Shown: positions 9,285 to 19,078, numbered from the stretch's first letter. The stretch: 64,000 bases of DNA from Solirubrobacteraceae bacterium (GCA_017882445.1 JADGPK010000002.1:62001-126000); one strand, 5' to 3'. Notes: a model not told the origin generated them from the letters alone. Program-made: numbers and translations.

Positions 9285-10721
9285 ATGAGCGAGTCGTTCT
9301 CCATAGCCCACGTGACCCCCTACCCGTGGGAGGCCGAGAACGAAGTCAACGCCCACGTCAGCCGGATCGCGACAGACCTGTCGCGGCGCGGGCACCGCGT
9401 GCTGGTGCTCGCGCCGTTTCGTTCGCAGGAGCAGGTGCGCTCCTCGCGCAAGGCGCTGCGCGCCGCCCGCGGCGAGCCGCAGAGCCTGCTCGAGGGAACC
9501 GATCGCGGCAGCCCGCGGGTTCTCGCCGTCGGCGAGGTGCTCGACCTCGCCGGCGCTGGGAGGCGCCGGCCGCCGGCGCTGCCGATCGACGTGGCGCGGA
9601 CGGTCGAGGAACTGCTCAACACCGTCGAGCTCGACTTCGTGCACGTGCACGAGCCCTTCGCGCCCAGCACCTCCAACGCCGCGCTGCGCCACTCCAGGGC
9701 GCTCAACGTGGGCTCCTTCCACTCCTCCGCCGAGCGCCTGCTCTCGACGCTCGTGGCCCGCCGCTTCGTGGAGAGCTTCTTCGGTCGACTGGACGCCCGC
9801 ACCGCGAGCCTCGCGGCCACCGCCGAGCTGATGGACCGCTACTTCCCCGGCGACTACAGCCTGGTGGCAGACGGAGAGGGCGCTGCGGCGGAACTCGAGC
9901 AGATCTACCGCCGCCTCGCCGCCCGCCGCCACTCAACCGACGGGCACACCGGCCTGCGCAAGCGGCTGGCGGCGCGGCCGCTGATCGATGTGGACCTGCA
10001 CATGCACACCGATCATTCGAACGACTGCGCCACGCCTGTCGAGGTGCTGCTGGCGACGGCGCGCGAACAGGGCCTCGGCGCGATCGCGGTGACCGACCAC
10101 AACGAGATCTCGGGGGCGCTGGAGGCACGCGCTCAGGCCGAAGGATTCGGTCCCCACCCACCCTTGAAGGTGATCGTGGCCGAGGAGGTCAAGACGGCCA
10201 GCCAGGGGGAGGTGATCGGGCTGTTCATCGAGGAGAAGATCCCCCGGGGTCTCACCCTCCAGGAGACGGTCGCCGAGATCAAGCGCCAGGGCGGACTGGT
10301 GTATGTGCCGCATCCGTTCGACCGGATGCACTCGGTGCCCGACTACGAGCACCTGCAGAAGATCATCGAGGACATCGACGCGATCGAGGTCTTCAATCCG
10401 CGCGTGGCGATCGGAGCATTCAACGAAGAGGCGGTGCGGTTCGCAGCCAAGTACAGGATCGTCGCCGGAGCGGGCTCTGACTCCCACGTGCCCCAGGGCC
10501 TCGGCTCGGTGCGGATCCGGATGCACGACTTCGACGGTCCGCAAGAGTTCCTGCAGTCGCTGCGCGACGCCGACATCCTCACGCGGCCCTCCTCCCTGCT
10601 GTACGTGCAGGCGCTGAAGTTCCTGCAGACGCGGGCCACCCCGGCGGCCGCTCAGCGTGCGAGCAAGGCGCGCCGGCTGAGGCGCCTGGGCCGGGCGCAG
10701 GGCGGCGGCGGACGACGATAG
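9285..10721 (+). CDS. Fusion of a GT4 N-terminal (acceptor) domain with a PHP phosphoesterase domain
   Basis: A protein of 478 aa in two parts. Residues 1-215 look like the N-terminal Rossmann half of family-4 glycosyltransferases (SIAHVTPYPW, SRRGHRVLVLAP, FVHVHEPFAPSTS, LNVGSFHSSAERLL), with no nucleotide-sugar-binding half after it. Residues 233-460 are a PHP domain: DLHMHTDHSNDCATP, VTDHNEIS, VAEEVKT, YVPHPFDRMH and GAGSDSHVPQ supply the metal-binding His and Asp residues. PHP domains hydrolyse phosphate esters. A Lys/Arg-rich tail closes the chain. GGAG lies 7 nt before the ATG. The position after inositol-3-phosphate synthase suggests action on an inositol-containing lipid or sugar phosphate, which is inference. 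Confidence 0.8.
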   Translation: MSESFSIAHVTPYPWEAENEVNAHVSRIATDLSRRGHRVLVLAPFRSQEQVRSSRKALRAARGEPQSLLEGTDRGSPRVLAVGEVLDLAGAGRRRPPALPIDVARTVEELLNTVELDFVHVHEPFAPSTSNAALRHSRALNVGSFHSSAERLLSTLVARRFVESFFGRLDARTASLAATAELMDRYFPGDYSLVADGEGAAAELEQIYRRLAARRHSTDGHTGLRKRLAARPLIDVDLHMHTDHSNDCATPVEVLLATAREQGLGAIAVTDHNEISGALEARAQAEGFGPHPPLKVIVAEEVKTASQGEVIGLFIEEKIPRGLTLQETVAEIKRQGGLVYVPHPFDRMHSVPDYEHLQKIIEDIDAIEVFNPRVAIGAFNEEAVRFAAKYRIVAGAGSDSHVPQGLGSVRIRMHDFDGPQEFLQSLRDADILTRPSSLLYVQALKFLQTRATPAAAQRASKARRLRRLGRAQGGGGRR

Positions 10722-10794
10722 GGACCCACCGACCCCGCAAGTACTGATGCACCGTCAAGGACAAGACGACACCCCGTCTAATCCATCGGGGTCG

Positions 10795-11400
10795 ATGCCT
10801 GTGACCGATGACGAGATCCGCGAGAAGTACCTCGAGCGCGCCATCCGTGAGCTGAACACGCTCACGCGCGAGCTGCAGGCCTGCACGCACTGCCCGCGCG
10901 GCAACCTGATGCCGGTGCTCGGCTCAGGGCATCCGCAGGCGGACATCATGATGCTGAAGCACTCGCCGCTGCCGTCGGAGATCGAGGAGGGCGTAGCCTT
11001 CTACGGGCGTTCGGGAAGCGCGCTGATGAAGTCGCTGAAGCGACTGTCGATCGATCCGCTGTCCGTGTACGGCACGCTCTGCGTCAAGTGTCCCCTCAGC
11101 GACGTCTCGCTCGCCGACTTCGCCTGCGTGGCCAGGGTCGTCGAGGAGTTTGCGATCGTGCAGCCGAAGATCGTGGTCGTCATGGGCTCAGAGGCGCTGG
11201 CTACGCTCGAGGAGATGGACATCCCGCTGGCGCGCCCGCTGCAGGCGAGGCTGGGCGAGATCCAGCAGCTGACGCCGACGATCGACGCGCTGTACGTGCC
11301 CAACATCGATGAGTCGCTCGACGAGCAGTCGGCCAAGCGCTCGTTCTGGGCCGCGTTCCGCGTGCTGGGCGACTGGTACTCAGCGCAGCCTCCGTATTAG
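10795..11400 (+). CDS. Uracil-DNA glycosylase superfamily protein (family 4/5-like, divergent active site)
   Basis: A protein of 201 aa with the layout of Fe-S uracil-DNA glycosylases. An N-terminal ACTHCPRG supplies two Cys, and YGTLCVKCP plus DFACVARVV supply further Cys for a possible 4Fe-4S cluster. The segment FYGRSGSALMKSLKRL corresponds to the GRPFVGRAG-type helix. The catalytic GE-x-PG motif and the terminal HPS motif are not intact: KHSPLPSE and VPNIDES stand in their places. The protein may therefore have another substrate or no glycosylase activity. The start at 10795 lies 12 nt after TCTAAT (10777-10782). Confidence 0.72.
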   Translation: MPVTDDEIREKYLERAIRELNTLTRELQACTHCPRGNLMPVLGSGHPQADIMMLKHSPLPSEIEEGVAFYGRSGSALMKSLKRLSIDPLSVYGTLCVKCPLSDVSLADFACVARVVEEFAIVQPKIVVVMGSEALATLEEMDIPLARPLQARLGEIQQLTPTIDALYVPNIDESLDEQSAKRSFWAAFRVLGDWYSAQPPY

Positions 11401-11403
11401 TAG

Positions 11404-12342
11404 TCAGACGGTGAGCACGATCTTGCCGAGCTTGCCGCCCGCAGCGAAGCGCTCGTAGGCGGCGGCGGCCTCGTCCAGCGGGAAGGTCTCCGCGACCGGC
11501 ACGCGCACGGCGCCTGAGTCGAACAGGGGGAGCGCCTCGCGCTCGAGCAGGCGCGCGGCGAGGGCCTTCTCCTCAAGCGGGCGCGCGCGCAGGGTGGAGC
11601 CGTGGATGCGCGCGCGCTTGCCCATCAGCGCGAGCAGGTTCAGCTCGCCCTTGGCCCCCGCCGAGACGCCGATCACCGCGATGCGCCCGCCGCCGGCGAG
11701 CGCCTGGAGGTTCTCCGCCAGGTTGGGGGCGCCGACGAGCTCGAGGATGACATCGAACGGCCCGTAATCGGAGAAGCCCTCCGGCGCGATCACCTCGGCG
11801 CCGAGCTCTGCGACCTGCGCGCGCAGCTCCTCGCTGCGGACGGTCGCGGTCACCTGCGCGCCAGCGGCCCGCGCGAGCTGGATCGCAGCGGTGCCCACGC
11901 CACCGGCGCCTCCGTGCACCAGCAGGCGCTCGCCGGGGCGCAGCTCGGCCTGCGTGAACACGGCGTCGTGCGCCGTGGTGAAAACCTCGGGCAGCCCGCC
12001 CGCCGCCGCCCAGTCGAGCGCGCCGGGCACGGGCATCAGCTGGCGCTCGTGGACGGTGGCCAGCTCCGCCTGGCCGCCGCCGCCGACGATCGCCATCACG
12101 CGGTCACCGATCGCAAAGCGCTCCGCACCTGCTCCGAGCGCCGCCACCTCGCCCGCCAGCTCGAGGCCGGGGATGTCCTTGGGCGAGCCCGCCGGAGCCG
12201 GGTAGAGCCCGCGCCGCTGCAGCATGTCGGCGCCGTTCAGTCCGGCCGCGCGAACGCTGATGAGCACCTCCCCCGCGCCCGGGACCGGATCGGGGTGCTC
12301 CTCGATCACGAGCTCGTTGTCGCGAATGGTCACCGCGCGCAC
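11404..12342 (-). CDS. NADPH:quinone oxidoreductase (zinc-less medium-chain dehydrogenase)
   Basis: Cytoplasmic MDR-family reductase of 312 aa. It has the GroES-like N-terminal domain (GEVLISVRAAGLNGADMLQRRG), the VHGGAGGVGTAAIQLAR nucleotide-binding turn, and IAVIGVSAGAKGELNL typical of quinone oxidoreductase/PIG3 proteins. No structural-zinc Cys cluster is present. The GTG at 12342 is chosen because TAGGGT (12355-12350) ends 7 nt earlier on the minus strand. This box overlaps the stop codon of the methyltransferase upstream, so the gene may be read both from the operon and from its own start. Confidence 0.88.
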   Translation of the reverse strand: MRAVTIRDNELVIEEHPDPVPGAGEVLISVRAAGLNGADMLQRRGLYPAPAGSPKDIPGLELAGEVAALGAGAERFAIGDRVMAIVGGGGQAELATVHERQLMPVPGALDWAAAGGLPEVFTTAHDAVFTQAELRPGERLLVHGGAGGVGTAAIQLARAAGAQVTATVRSEELRAQVAELGAEVIAPEGFSDYGPFDVILELVGAPNLAENLQALAGGGRIAVIGVSAGAKGELNLLALMGKRARIHGSTLRARPLEEKALAARLLEREALPLFDSGAVRVPVAETFPLDEAAAAYERFAAGGKLGKIVLTV

Positions 12343-12352
12343 GAGGCCAACC

Positions 12353-13918
12353 CTACTGCTCGCTGGGCGCCTCGATGCGCCGGCCATCGTCCCGCTCGAA
12401 CAGGGCGACGCACTCGATGTGGTGGGTCTGGGGAAACATGTCCACGGGGCGCACCTTGCGCAGGACCCAGCCGGCCTCGACGAGTTCGGCGGCGTTCGGC
12501 GCGAGCGTGGTGGGGTTGCAGGAGACGTACACGATGCGCTTGGGCGAGGAGTCGATGACGCGGTGGACGACCTTCTTGGAGAGGCCCGCGCGGGGAGGGT
12601 CGAGGACGATCACATCCGGCCGGCCGGCCCGCTCGAGCAGCTCGGGCAGCGCCGTGCGAGTGTCGCCGGCGAAGAAGTGAACGTTGGTGATCTCGTTGCG
12701 ACGCGCGCCCGCTATCGCGTCGGCTACAGCCTGCTCGACGAGCTCGATCCCCCACAGCTCACCGGCTCTCGGCGCGAGGGTGAGCGAGATCGTGCCGATG
12801 CCCGAATAGAGGTCATACACGCGCTCCCAGCCCTCCAGGGCGGCGTATTCGGCGACGATCCCGTAGAGCAGCTCGGCCATCTCGGTGTTGGTCTGGAAGA
12901 ACGCGTCAGAGGAGATGCGCAGGTCGAGCTCGCCCAGCCGCTCGGGGAGCTCTGAGTCCCCCCACACGAGCTCCGTCTCGCCGCCCTGGGTCGTCTCGGC
13001 GAGGCTGCGCGAGCGCGTCCACAGCACCCCCGAGAGGCTCTCGCCGAGCGCCTCGCTGAGCGCCCCCGCCAGCGAGCCCGCCTCGAGCTCGCCCTCGGTG
13101 GTCACGATGCGGATCTGCAGCTTGCCCGTGCGGCGGCCTTCGCGCACGACCAGGTTGCGCAGGCATGCGCGCCCGTCGGCGCCCGGTCGGGTTCGCGTGT
13201 CGCGCGCGTGCCCTCCACGCGGGCCGCGGCTGCGGTCCCACGCTCTGAGCCCCTCCGAACGGCACCAGTCGAGCGCGACCCTCCGCGCGAGATTTCCCTG
13301 CTCGCTGGCCAGCATGCAGTCCTCGATCGGGGCCACGCTGTTGCCGCCGGCGGGCGCGTGGAACCCGCACACCAACTCCCCCCCGCCCTCGCCGTCGCCG
13401 TCGCCGTCGCCGAACGAGTACTCGAGCTTGTTGCGGTAGCGCCACTGCTCGAGCGCCGGGACGATCTCTTCGAGCTCGAAGCCGTCGAGCCTGCCGATCC
13501 GCCGCAGCGCCTCGTCGACCTGCGCGCTCTTGATCTCCAGCTGGCGCTCGTACGGGATCACCTGCCAGGGCACTCCCGGATGGTCCGCGGTCGCAGGCAA
13601 CCGCTCCGGGCTGGGGGTCAGGACCTCGAGCGTGCGGGCGTGGGCGTAGCTGCGCTTGCGCTTGTGGACGACCGCGCGCACGCGATCGCCGGGGATGGCG
13701 CCGGCGACGAACACCACGTAGCCGCCGTCGCCCAGGCGCGCCACACCCTCACCGCCGAACGCCAGCGAGTCGATCTCGAGCTCCAGCTCGTCCCCCCGTT
13801 GCGGACGAGGCGCGGTGTCGGGCGTGGCGTCCGAGACGGTGTCGGGCGTTGCGTCGGCGGCGGCGTCGGATGCAGCGTCGAAGCCGGTGTCGGGCGTGGC
13901 GTCGGGGCCGGGGTTCAC
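12353..13918 (-). CDS. TrmA/RlmD-type class I RNA m5U methyltransferase
   Basis: SAM-dependent RNA uracil-5 methyltransferase of 521 aa. A TRAM RNA-binding domain (about residues 38-95) is followed by the methyltransferase domain with YDLYSGIGTISLTLA for SAM binding, VIVLDPPRAGL, and the catalytic Cys in YVSCNPTTLAPNAAEL. The Fe-S cysteines of RlmD are only partly evident, so the exact target base is open. Residues 3-33 are a low-complexity TPDT/ASDA repeat encoded by a tandem DNA repeat (13812-13915). The GTG start overlaps the argF stop (GTGA), so it is coupled to argF. Confidence 0.9.
   Translation of the reverse strand: MNPGPDATPDTGFDAASDAAADATPDTVSDATPDTAPRPQRGDELELEIDSLAFGGEGVARLGDGGYVVFVAGAIPGDRVRAVVHKRKRSYAHARTLEVLTPSPERLPATADHPGVPWQVIPYERQLEIKSAQVDEALRRIGRLDGFELEEIVPALEQWRYRNKLEYSFGDGDGDGEGGGELVCGFHAPAGGNSVAPIEDCMLASEQGNLARRVALDWCRSEGLRAWDRSRGPRGGHARDTRTRPGADGRACLRNLVVREGRRTGKLQIRIVTTEGELEAGSLAGALSEALGESLSGVLWTRSRSLAETTQGGETELVWGDSELPERLGELDLRISSDAFFQTNTEMAELLYGIVAEYAALEGWERVYDLYSGIGTISLTLAPRAGELWGIELVEQAVADAIAGARRNEITNVHFFAGDTRTALPELLERAGRPDVIVLDPPRAGLSKKVVHRVIDSSPKRIVYVSCNPTTLAPNAAELVEAGWVLRKVRPVDMFPQTHHIECVALFERDDGRRIEAPSEQ
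13812..13915. repeat. Degenerate tandem repeat within methyltransferase N-terminus
   Basis: Units built on gtgtcgggcgtggcgtc recur at least three times, with variants between them, in about 100 bp. They encode repeated TPDT and SDA peptides ahead of the TRAM domain, and probably arose by slippage. Confidence 0.6.
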
Positions 13919-14820
13919 GCGGGCGCCACGAGCAGCTCGAGCAGGGCCTTCTGGGCGTGGCGACGGTTCTCGGCCTGATCCCAGATGCGCTGGCGCGGGC
14001 CGTAGAGGACCTCGGCCGATATCTCCTCGCCGGGATGCGCGGGCAGGTCGTGCATCGCGAAGGCGCCCGCGGCGGCTGCGTCGAGCAGGGCGTCGTCGAC
14101 GCGGTAGGCCGCGAGCGCCGTGCGGCGCTCCTCGGCGGCGCTCTCGTCGCCCATGCTCACCCACACGTCGGTGTACACCGCGCAGGCATCCTTGACGGCC
14201 TCATAGGGATCGTCGTGCAGCGTCACCAGACCCTTCGCGCCGGCGGGCAGCGAGAGGTCGTCCTCGAGCGAGTAGCCCTCGGGCGAGGCCACCGCGACGT
14301 GCATCCCCTCGAGCGTCCCCAGCACGGCGAGCGAGCGGGCCACGTTGTTGCCGTCGCCCACGTAGGCCACGTGCAGGCCGTCGAGCGCGCCGTAGGCCTC
14401 GCGCAGCGTCAGCAGGTCGGCGAGCGCCTGGCACGGGTGATGGCGCGCGCTGAGCATGTTGATGACCGGCACGGCGCTGTGGGCCGCGAGCTCCTCGATC
14501 GTGGCGTCGTCGCCCGTGCGCAGCCCGATCGCGGCCACGTGGCGCGACAGCACCAGGGCGGTGTCGCGCAGGGCCTCGCCGCGCGAGATCTGCATCTCGC
14601 CGGAGCGCAGCACGACGGGGTGGCCGCCCAGCTCGTGGACGCCGACCTCGAAGGAGACGCGCGTGCGGGTGGAGGGCTTCTGGAAGATCAGCGCGACGCT
14701 CGCGCCGGCGAGCGCGCTCGAGGACAGCGGCGAGCGCTTCAGCTCGAGCGCGCGGTCCAAGAGGACGTCCAGCTCGGCTGCCGTCAGCTCTGCTCCGGTG
14801 AGGAAATGTCGTGGCGTCAT
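13915..14820 (-). CDS. argF: Ornithine carbamoyltransferase
   Basis: Makes citrulline from ornithine and carbamoyl phosphate in arginine synthesis. The protein has 301 aa. The carbamoyl-phosphate loop KPSTRTRVSFE, HPCQALADLLT and DVWVSMGDE are canonical. The ornithine/catalytic segment reads MHDLPAHPGEE where most enzymes have HCLPAHRGEE, so the conserved Cys and Arg are replaced by Asp and Pro. The ATG at 14820 lies 10 nt after TAGACT (14836-14831) and gives a typical N-terminus; a start 30 nt upstream would be ahead of that box. It is first gene of a minus-strand operon with the RNA methyltransferase and quinone reductase. No other arginine genes are in the window. Confidence 0.9.
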   Translation of the reverse strand: MTPRHFLTGAELTAAELDVLLDRALELKRSPLSSSALAGASVALIFQKPSTRTRVSFEVGVHELGGHPVVLRSGEMQISRGEALRDTALVLSRHVAAIGLRTGDDATIEELAAHSAVPVINMLSARHHPCQALADLLTLREAYGALDGLHVAYVGDGNNVARSLAVLGTLEGMHVAVASPEGYSLEDDLSLPAGAKGLVTLHDDPYEAVKDACAVYTDVWVSMGDESAAEERRTALAAYRVDDALLDAAAAGAFAMHDLPAHPGEEISAEVLYGPRQRIWDQAENRRHAQKALLELLVAPA

Positions 14821-14994
14821 CGAAGCGGTGAGTCTAGGAGGTGTGGCCATCGGCGCCGTTCGCGGAGGCGATGCCCTGGCCGTCGGCGCCCTGCGCGGGA
14901 GCCGGCACCCAGGCAGGCGGCCGCCGTGCGACCGCGAAGATCTCGGTATGCGATGGTCCAGCTACACGAACTTGCCGAGAGAGGATCGCCATTC

Positions 14995-15438
14995 ATGAGA
15001 CGACCCACCACCACTCTGATCGTCATCTGCGCGCTGACCCTGACGGCCGGCTGCGGATCGTCGAGCAACTCCGCGAGCAGCCCGCCGGCGACCACATCGT
15101 CGAGCGCCGCCGTGGGCCTGAAAGCGAACACGACGCCCCACTACGCCTCTCCACCGGCCTCCGCGCAGGTGCAGAGCGGCGTCGTCCAGATCGCCTACCG
15201 CAACATCTCGATCAGCCCGGATGCGCTCAAGGTCAAGGTCGGCAGCACGATCAGGTGGACCAACTACGACTCCGTCGAACACAACGTGACCAGTAAGGAA
15301 GGACCGCAGCGGTTCGCCTCAAAGCAGCTCGGCGAAAACGCGACGTTCGAAGTCAAGCTCACCAGGCCGGGCGTGATCCACTATCAGTGCACGATCCACC
15401 CCACGACGATGAACGGCACGATCGAGGTCGTGAAGTGA
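14995..15438 (+). CDS. Plastocyanin/cupredoxin-like lipoprotein
   Basis: Exported copper protein of 147 aa. A signal peptide ends in the lipobox LTAGC, then a Ser/Ala/Thr linker, then a cupredoxin fold of about 95 residues. Type 1 copper ligands fit His in SVEHNVTS and the cluster YQCTIHPTTM (Cys, His, Met). It should carry electrons or bind copper at the outer membrane face. The ATG at 14995 follows GAGAGGA by about 9 nt. It stands alone between argF and the thiamine genes. Confidence 0.88.
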   Translation: MRRPTTTLIVICALTLTAGCGSSSNSASSPPATTSSSAAVGLKANTTPHYASPPASAQVQSGVVQIAYRNISISPDALKVKVGSTIRWTNYDSVEHNVTSKEGPQRFASKQLGENATFEVKLTRPGVIHYQCTIHPTTMNGTIEVVK

Positions 15439-15451
15439 CCGAGGCCGGCGG

Positions 15452-16528
<1,077 letters not shown>

Positions 16529-16532
<4 letters not shown>

Positions 16533-17788
16533 GGGACAGCCCCCACCGGGGCACTGCTCGCGCGAGCGGGACTGTCGGGATCCGACATGAAGCGAGTAGG
16601 CGCGCAGATGGACAGCAGCGCGGACAGCGACAGCTCCTCCTCGCCTTGCGCCGGCGCGTGCGCCGGTCCGTGCTCCGGCGCGGCGGGGGCGGACGGATCG
16701 GCGCCTTCGAGCACCGCCACGACCATCTCGGCCGTGAGCGGGGCGAGCAGGATGCCGTTGCGGTAGTGACCGGTCGCCCATGTCAGGCCCGGCACCCCGG
16801 ACGGGCCGACCGCGGGGGCGTTGTCCGGCGTGCCGGGGCGAAATCCGACCGACAGCTCCTCGATCTCGAGCTCTGAGATGCCCGGCAGCACTTCATTGGT
16901 GTGGCGCAGCAGCTCGTACACGCCGCCGACGCTCGGCTGCGCTGCGAAGCCCCGCTCTTCGACGGTCGCGCCGAGGACATAGCGCCCGTCGGCGCGCGGA
17001 ACCATGTAGCCGCCGTCGAAGCGCACAGCCCGCTGCAGCAGCCCCGGCCCGGCGGGGTCGCGCAGGCGCAGGATCTGGCCCTTGACCGGCCGCACGGGCA
17101 CACGCGCGCCGGCGGGCACGCCTTCTATCCCGTCGCTCCACGGCCCCGCGGCGAGCACGACCTGCTTCACCGACACGCGCTCGCCGTCCGCGAGGCTCAC
17201 GCCGCTCACGCGCCCTGAATCGAGTTCTATCCGTGCCACCGGCGCGTGCTCGCGCACGTTCACCCCGACCGCCGCGCATGCGATCCGCAGCGCCGCGAGG
17301 ACGAGCCGCGGGTCGACCGAGTGGTCGTCCGGCACTTCCAGCGCCAGCCGCATCGTCGGAGCCAGCGCCGGCTCGCGCTCGCGCGCCTGGCTCGGACGCA
17401 ACCGCTCGACCCGCAGTCCGAGCGAGACGCGAAAGGCCAGCTGGCGCTCGAGCTCGCGCGCGCGGTCCTCGTCCCCGGCGAGCAGCAGCATGCCGATCCG
17501 CATCAGGCCGACCTCTAGGCCGGCCACCTCTTCGAGCTCGGATGCGAACGCCGGCCACAGCTCCGCTGAGCGCAACCCGAGGTCGAGCTGACGTCGTCCC
17601 GCCGCGCCGAACTCGACCTCCGAGACGGGCGCCAACATGCCCGCTGCGACATGAGACGTGGCCTGCCCGGTGGCGTCGCGCTCGAGCACCGTCACCGTCA
17701 TCCCGCGCGCACACGCGCGCCAGGCGACGGACAAGCCGATGATGCCGCCTCCGACCACCACCACGTCGACTCGCTGCTTGTCGGCCAT
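16529..17788 (-). CDS. thiO: Glycine oxidase ThiO
   Basis: FAD-dependent oxidase (DAO family, 419 aa) that makes dehydroglycine for the thiazole ring. The dinucleotide motif VVVVGGGIIGLSVAWRA is near the N-terminus; GMLAPVSEVEF, GQILRLRD and WATGHYRNGILLAPLTA are family blocks. After about residue 370 there is a Pro/Ala-rich C-terminal extension not usual in ThiO. The ATG at 17788 is chosen because TAGCAT (17801-17796) lies 7 nt upstream; a further upstream ATG would precede the box. First gene of the minus thi operon. Confidence 0.92.
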
Positions 17789-17872
17789 GCGCCTGATGCT
17801 ATCCCGCGCCCGTGGCAAGCATGTCCCGCCACCGTGGCAAGCACTGTCGCGGGCGTGCCAGACTCAGAGCCG
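17789..17872. promoter_or_regulatory. Divergent thiO/thiE promoter with direct repeats
   Basis: An 84-bp region between thiamine genes. Minus box TAGCAT (17801-17796) serves thiO and plus box CAGACT (17859-17864) serves thiE, each 7-8 nt from the ATG. Two direct repeats CGTGGCAAGCA lie at 17811-17821 and 17833-17843, 22 bp apart, about two helical turns. No TPP riboswitch core is present and there is no leader long enough to hold one. Confidence 0.5.
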
Positions 17873-18562
17873 ATGGCGATGACCGACCCAGGCTCCGACC
17901 GAGCGGAGATCGAGCGACGCGCGCGACTCACCGCCGCGCGCCTCTACCTCGTCTGTCCGCCCACACCCGGGCTCCCGGCCCTGCTGCGCAGCGCGATCGC
18001 CGGTGGCGTGGACATCGTGCAGCTGCGCGACAAGCACCTCTCAGACGACGAGCTCGCGGCGTCCGCCGGCGCCGCGAGCTCGCTGTGCGAGCAGCTCGGA
18101 GCGCTGCTGATCGTCAACGACCGCCCGCTGGTGGCGCGCGAGGCGGGCGCCGACGGGGTTCACGTCGGGCAGGACGACATGGACGTGGCCGAGGTGCGAG
18201 CGCTGCTCGGCCCCGACATGCTGATCGGGCTGTCGACCCATGCGCCCGCTGAGATCGATGCGGCCGACCCCGCCGTGGTCGACTACATCGGCGTGGGTCC
18301 GATCCACCAGACCCCCACCAAGCCCGGGCGTCCGGCCGTGGGCCTCGAGCTGATCCGCTACGCCGCGTCCCATGCCCGGGTGCCGTTCTTCGCGATCGGG
18401 GGACTGCGCGCGGACAATCTAACCGAGGCGCTCGACGCGGGCGCCTCGCGCGTATGCGTGCTGCGGGCCATCGCCGCCGCCGAGGATCCCGAGACCGCGG
18501 CACGAGCGCTTTCAGAGCAGCTCGCGGCCCGCCCTCCGCGCCCCTTGGGGTCCTTCAGTTGA
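17873..18562 (+). CDS. thiE: Thiamine phosphate synthase ThiE
   Basis: Couples the thiazole and pyrimidine phosphates to thiamine phosphate. TIM-barrel protein of 229 aa. Family blocks are intact: VDIVQLRDKHLSD, LLIVNDRPLVA, GVHVGQDDM, YIGVGPIHQTPTKPGRPAVG and FFAIGGLRADN. The ATG at 17873 lies 8 nt after the CAGACT box, so the message is likely leaderless. The stop overlaps a TTG start of the next gene. Divergent from thiO-thiS-thiG, so the two halves of the pathway can be controlled from one region. Confidence 0.95.
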   Translation: MAMTDPGSDRAEIERRARLTAARLYLVCPPTPGLPALLRSAIAGGVDIVQLRDKHLSDDELAASAGAASSLCEQLGALLIVNDRPLVAREAGADGVHVGQDDMDVAEVRALLGPDMLIGLSTHAPAEIDAADPAVVDYIGVGPIHQTPTKPGRPAVGLELIRYAASHARVPFFAIGGLRADNLTEALDAGASRVCVLRAIAAAEDPETAARALSEQLAARPPRPLGSFS

Positions 18563-19047
18563 GCAGCCACAGCGGCGAGGAAGCGGACGGACCAGCGGGC
18601 GACGGCGCGCGACGCGACCGCGCGGAGATCGATGAGCGGGCGCGCGCCGGCCTCGAGCCGCTCGGCCCGCACGAGCGCCCGCCGGCGCTGCTCGCCGCCA
18701 TCGGCGTCTGCGCCCTCTTGGCAGTCGGTGTGATGGTGGGCGCCCTGACCGTGCACGACCTCGCCCGCCGCGGAGGCTCCCTGCCCGGCGCCGTCTTCCT
18801 CGCCGCGATATTCGCGCTGCTCGCGCAGGGCATGTACCGTCGCCGCTACTGGGCCGTCCTCGGCTGCGAGGCGCTGCTCGCCTTTCAGATCCTCGTGACA
18901 TCGCTCGCGCTGGTGGTCGCATCGACGCTCGCCGCGGCGGGCGCGTGCCTGCTCAGCATCGGGCTCGGAGGCTGGCTGTTCTGGAAGCTGGTGCGCGTGA
19001 TGGGTCGGATCCAGGCGGGTGAACGCCGCGACCGTCAGGCCTCCTGA
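18559..19047 (+). CDS. Four-helix membrane protein of unknown function
   Basis: A protein of 162 aa. A charged N-terminal region (about 40 residues) is followed by four hydrophobic segments (about 44-64, 75-90, 98-118, 120-140) and a basic C-terminus (RIQAGERRDRQAS). The TTG start overlaps the thiE stop (TTGA), which fits the coupled style of the region, and no ATG or GTG is available nearby. No family was recognised; a link to thiamine transport is suggested only by position. Confidence 0.65.
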   Translation: MSSHSGEEADGPAGDGARRDRAEIDERARAGLEPLGPHERPPALLAAIGVCALLAVGVMVGALTVHDLARRGGSLPGAVFLAAIFALLAQGMYRRRYWAVLGCEALLAFQILVTSLALVVASTLAAAGACLLSIGLGGWLFWKLVRVMGRIQAGERRDRQAS

Positions 19048-19078
19048 CAGCGAGCCGGCCGCATCCCCACCGCTTCGA

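Noticed and set aside
17789-17872. Possible TPP riboswitch near the thiamine genes
   Set aside because: The conserved core is absent, and the promoter boxes leave almost no leader.
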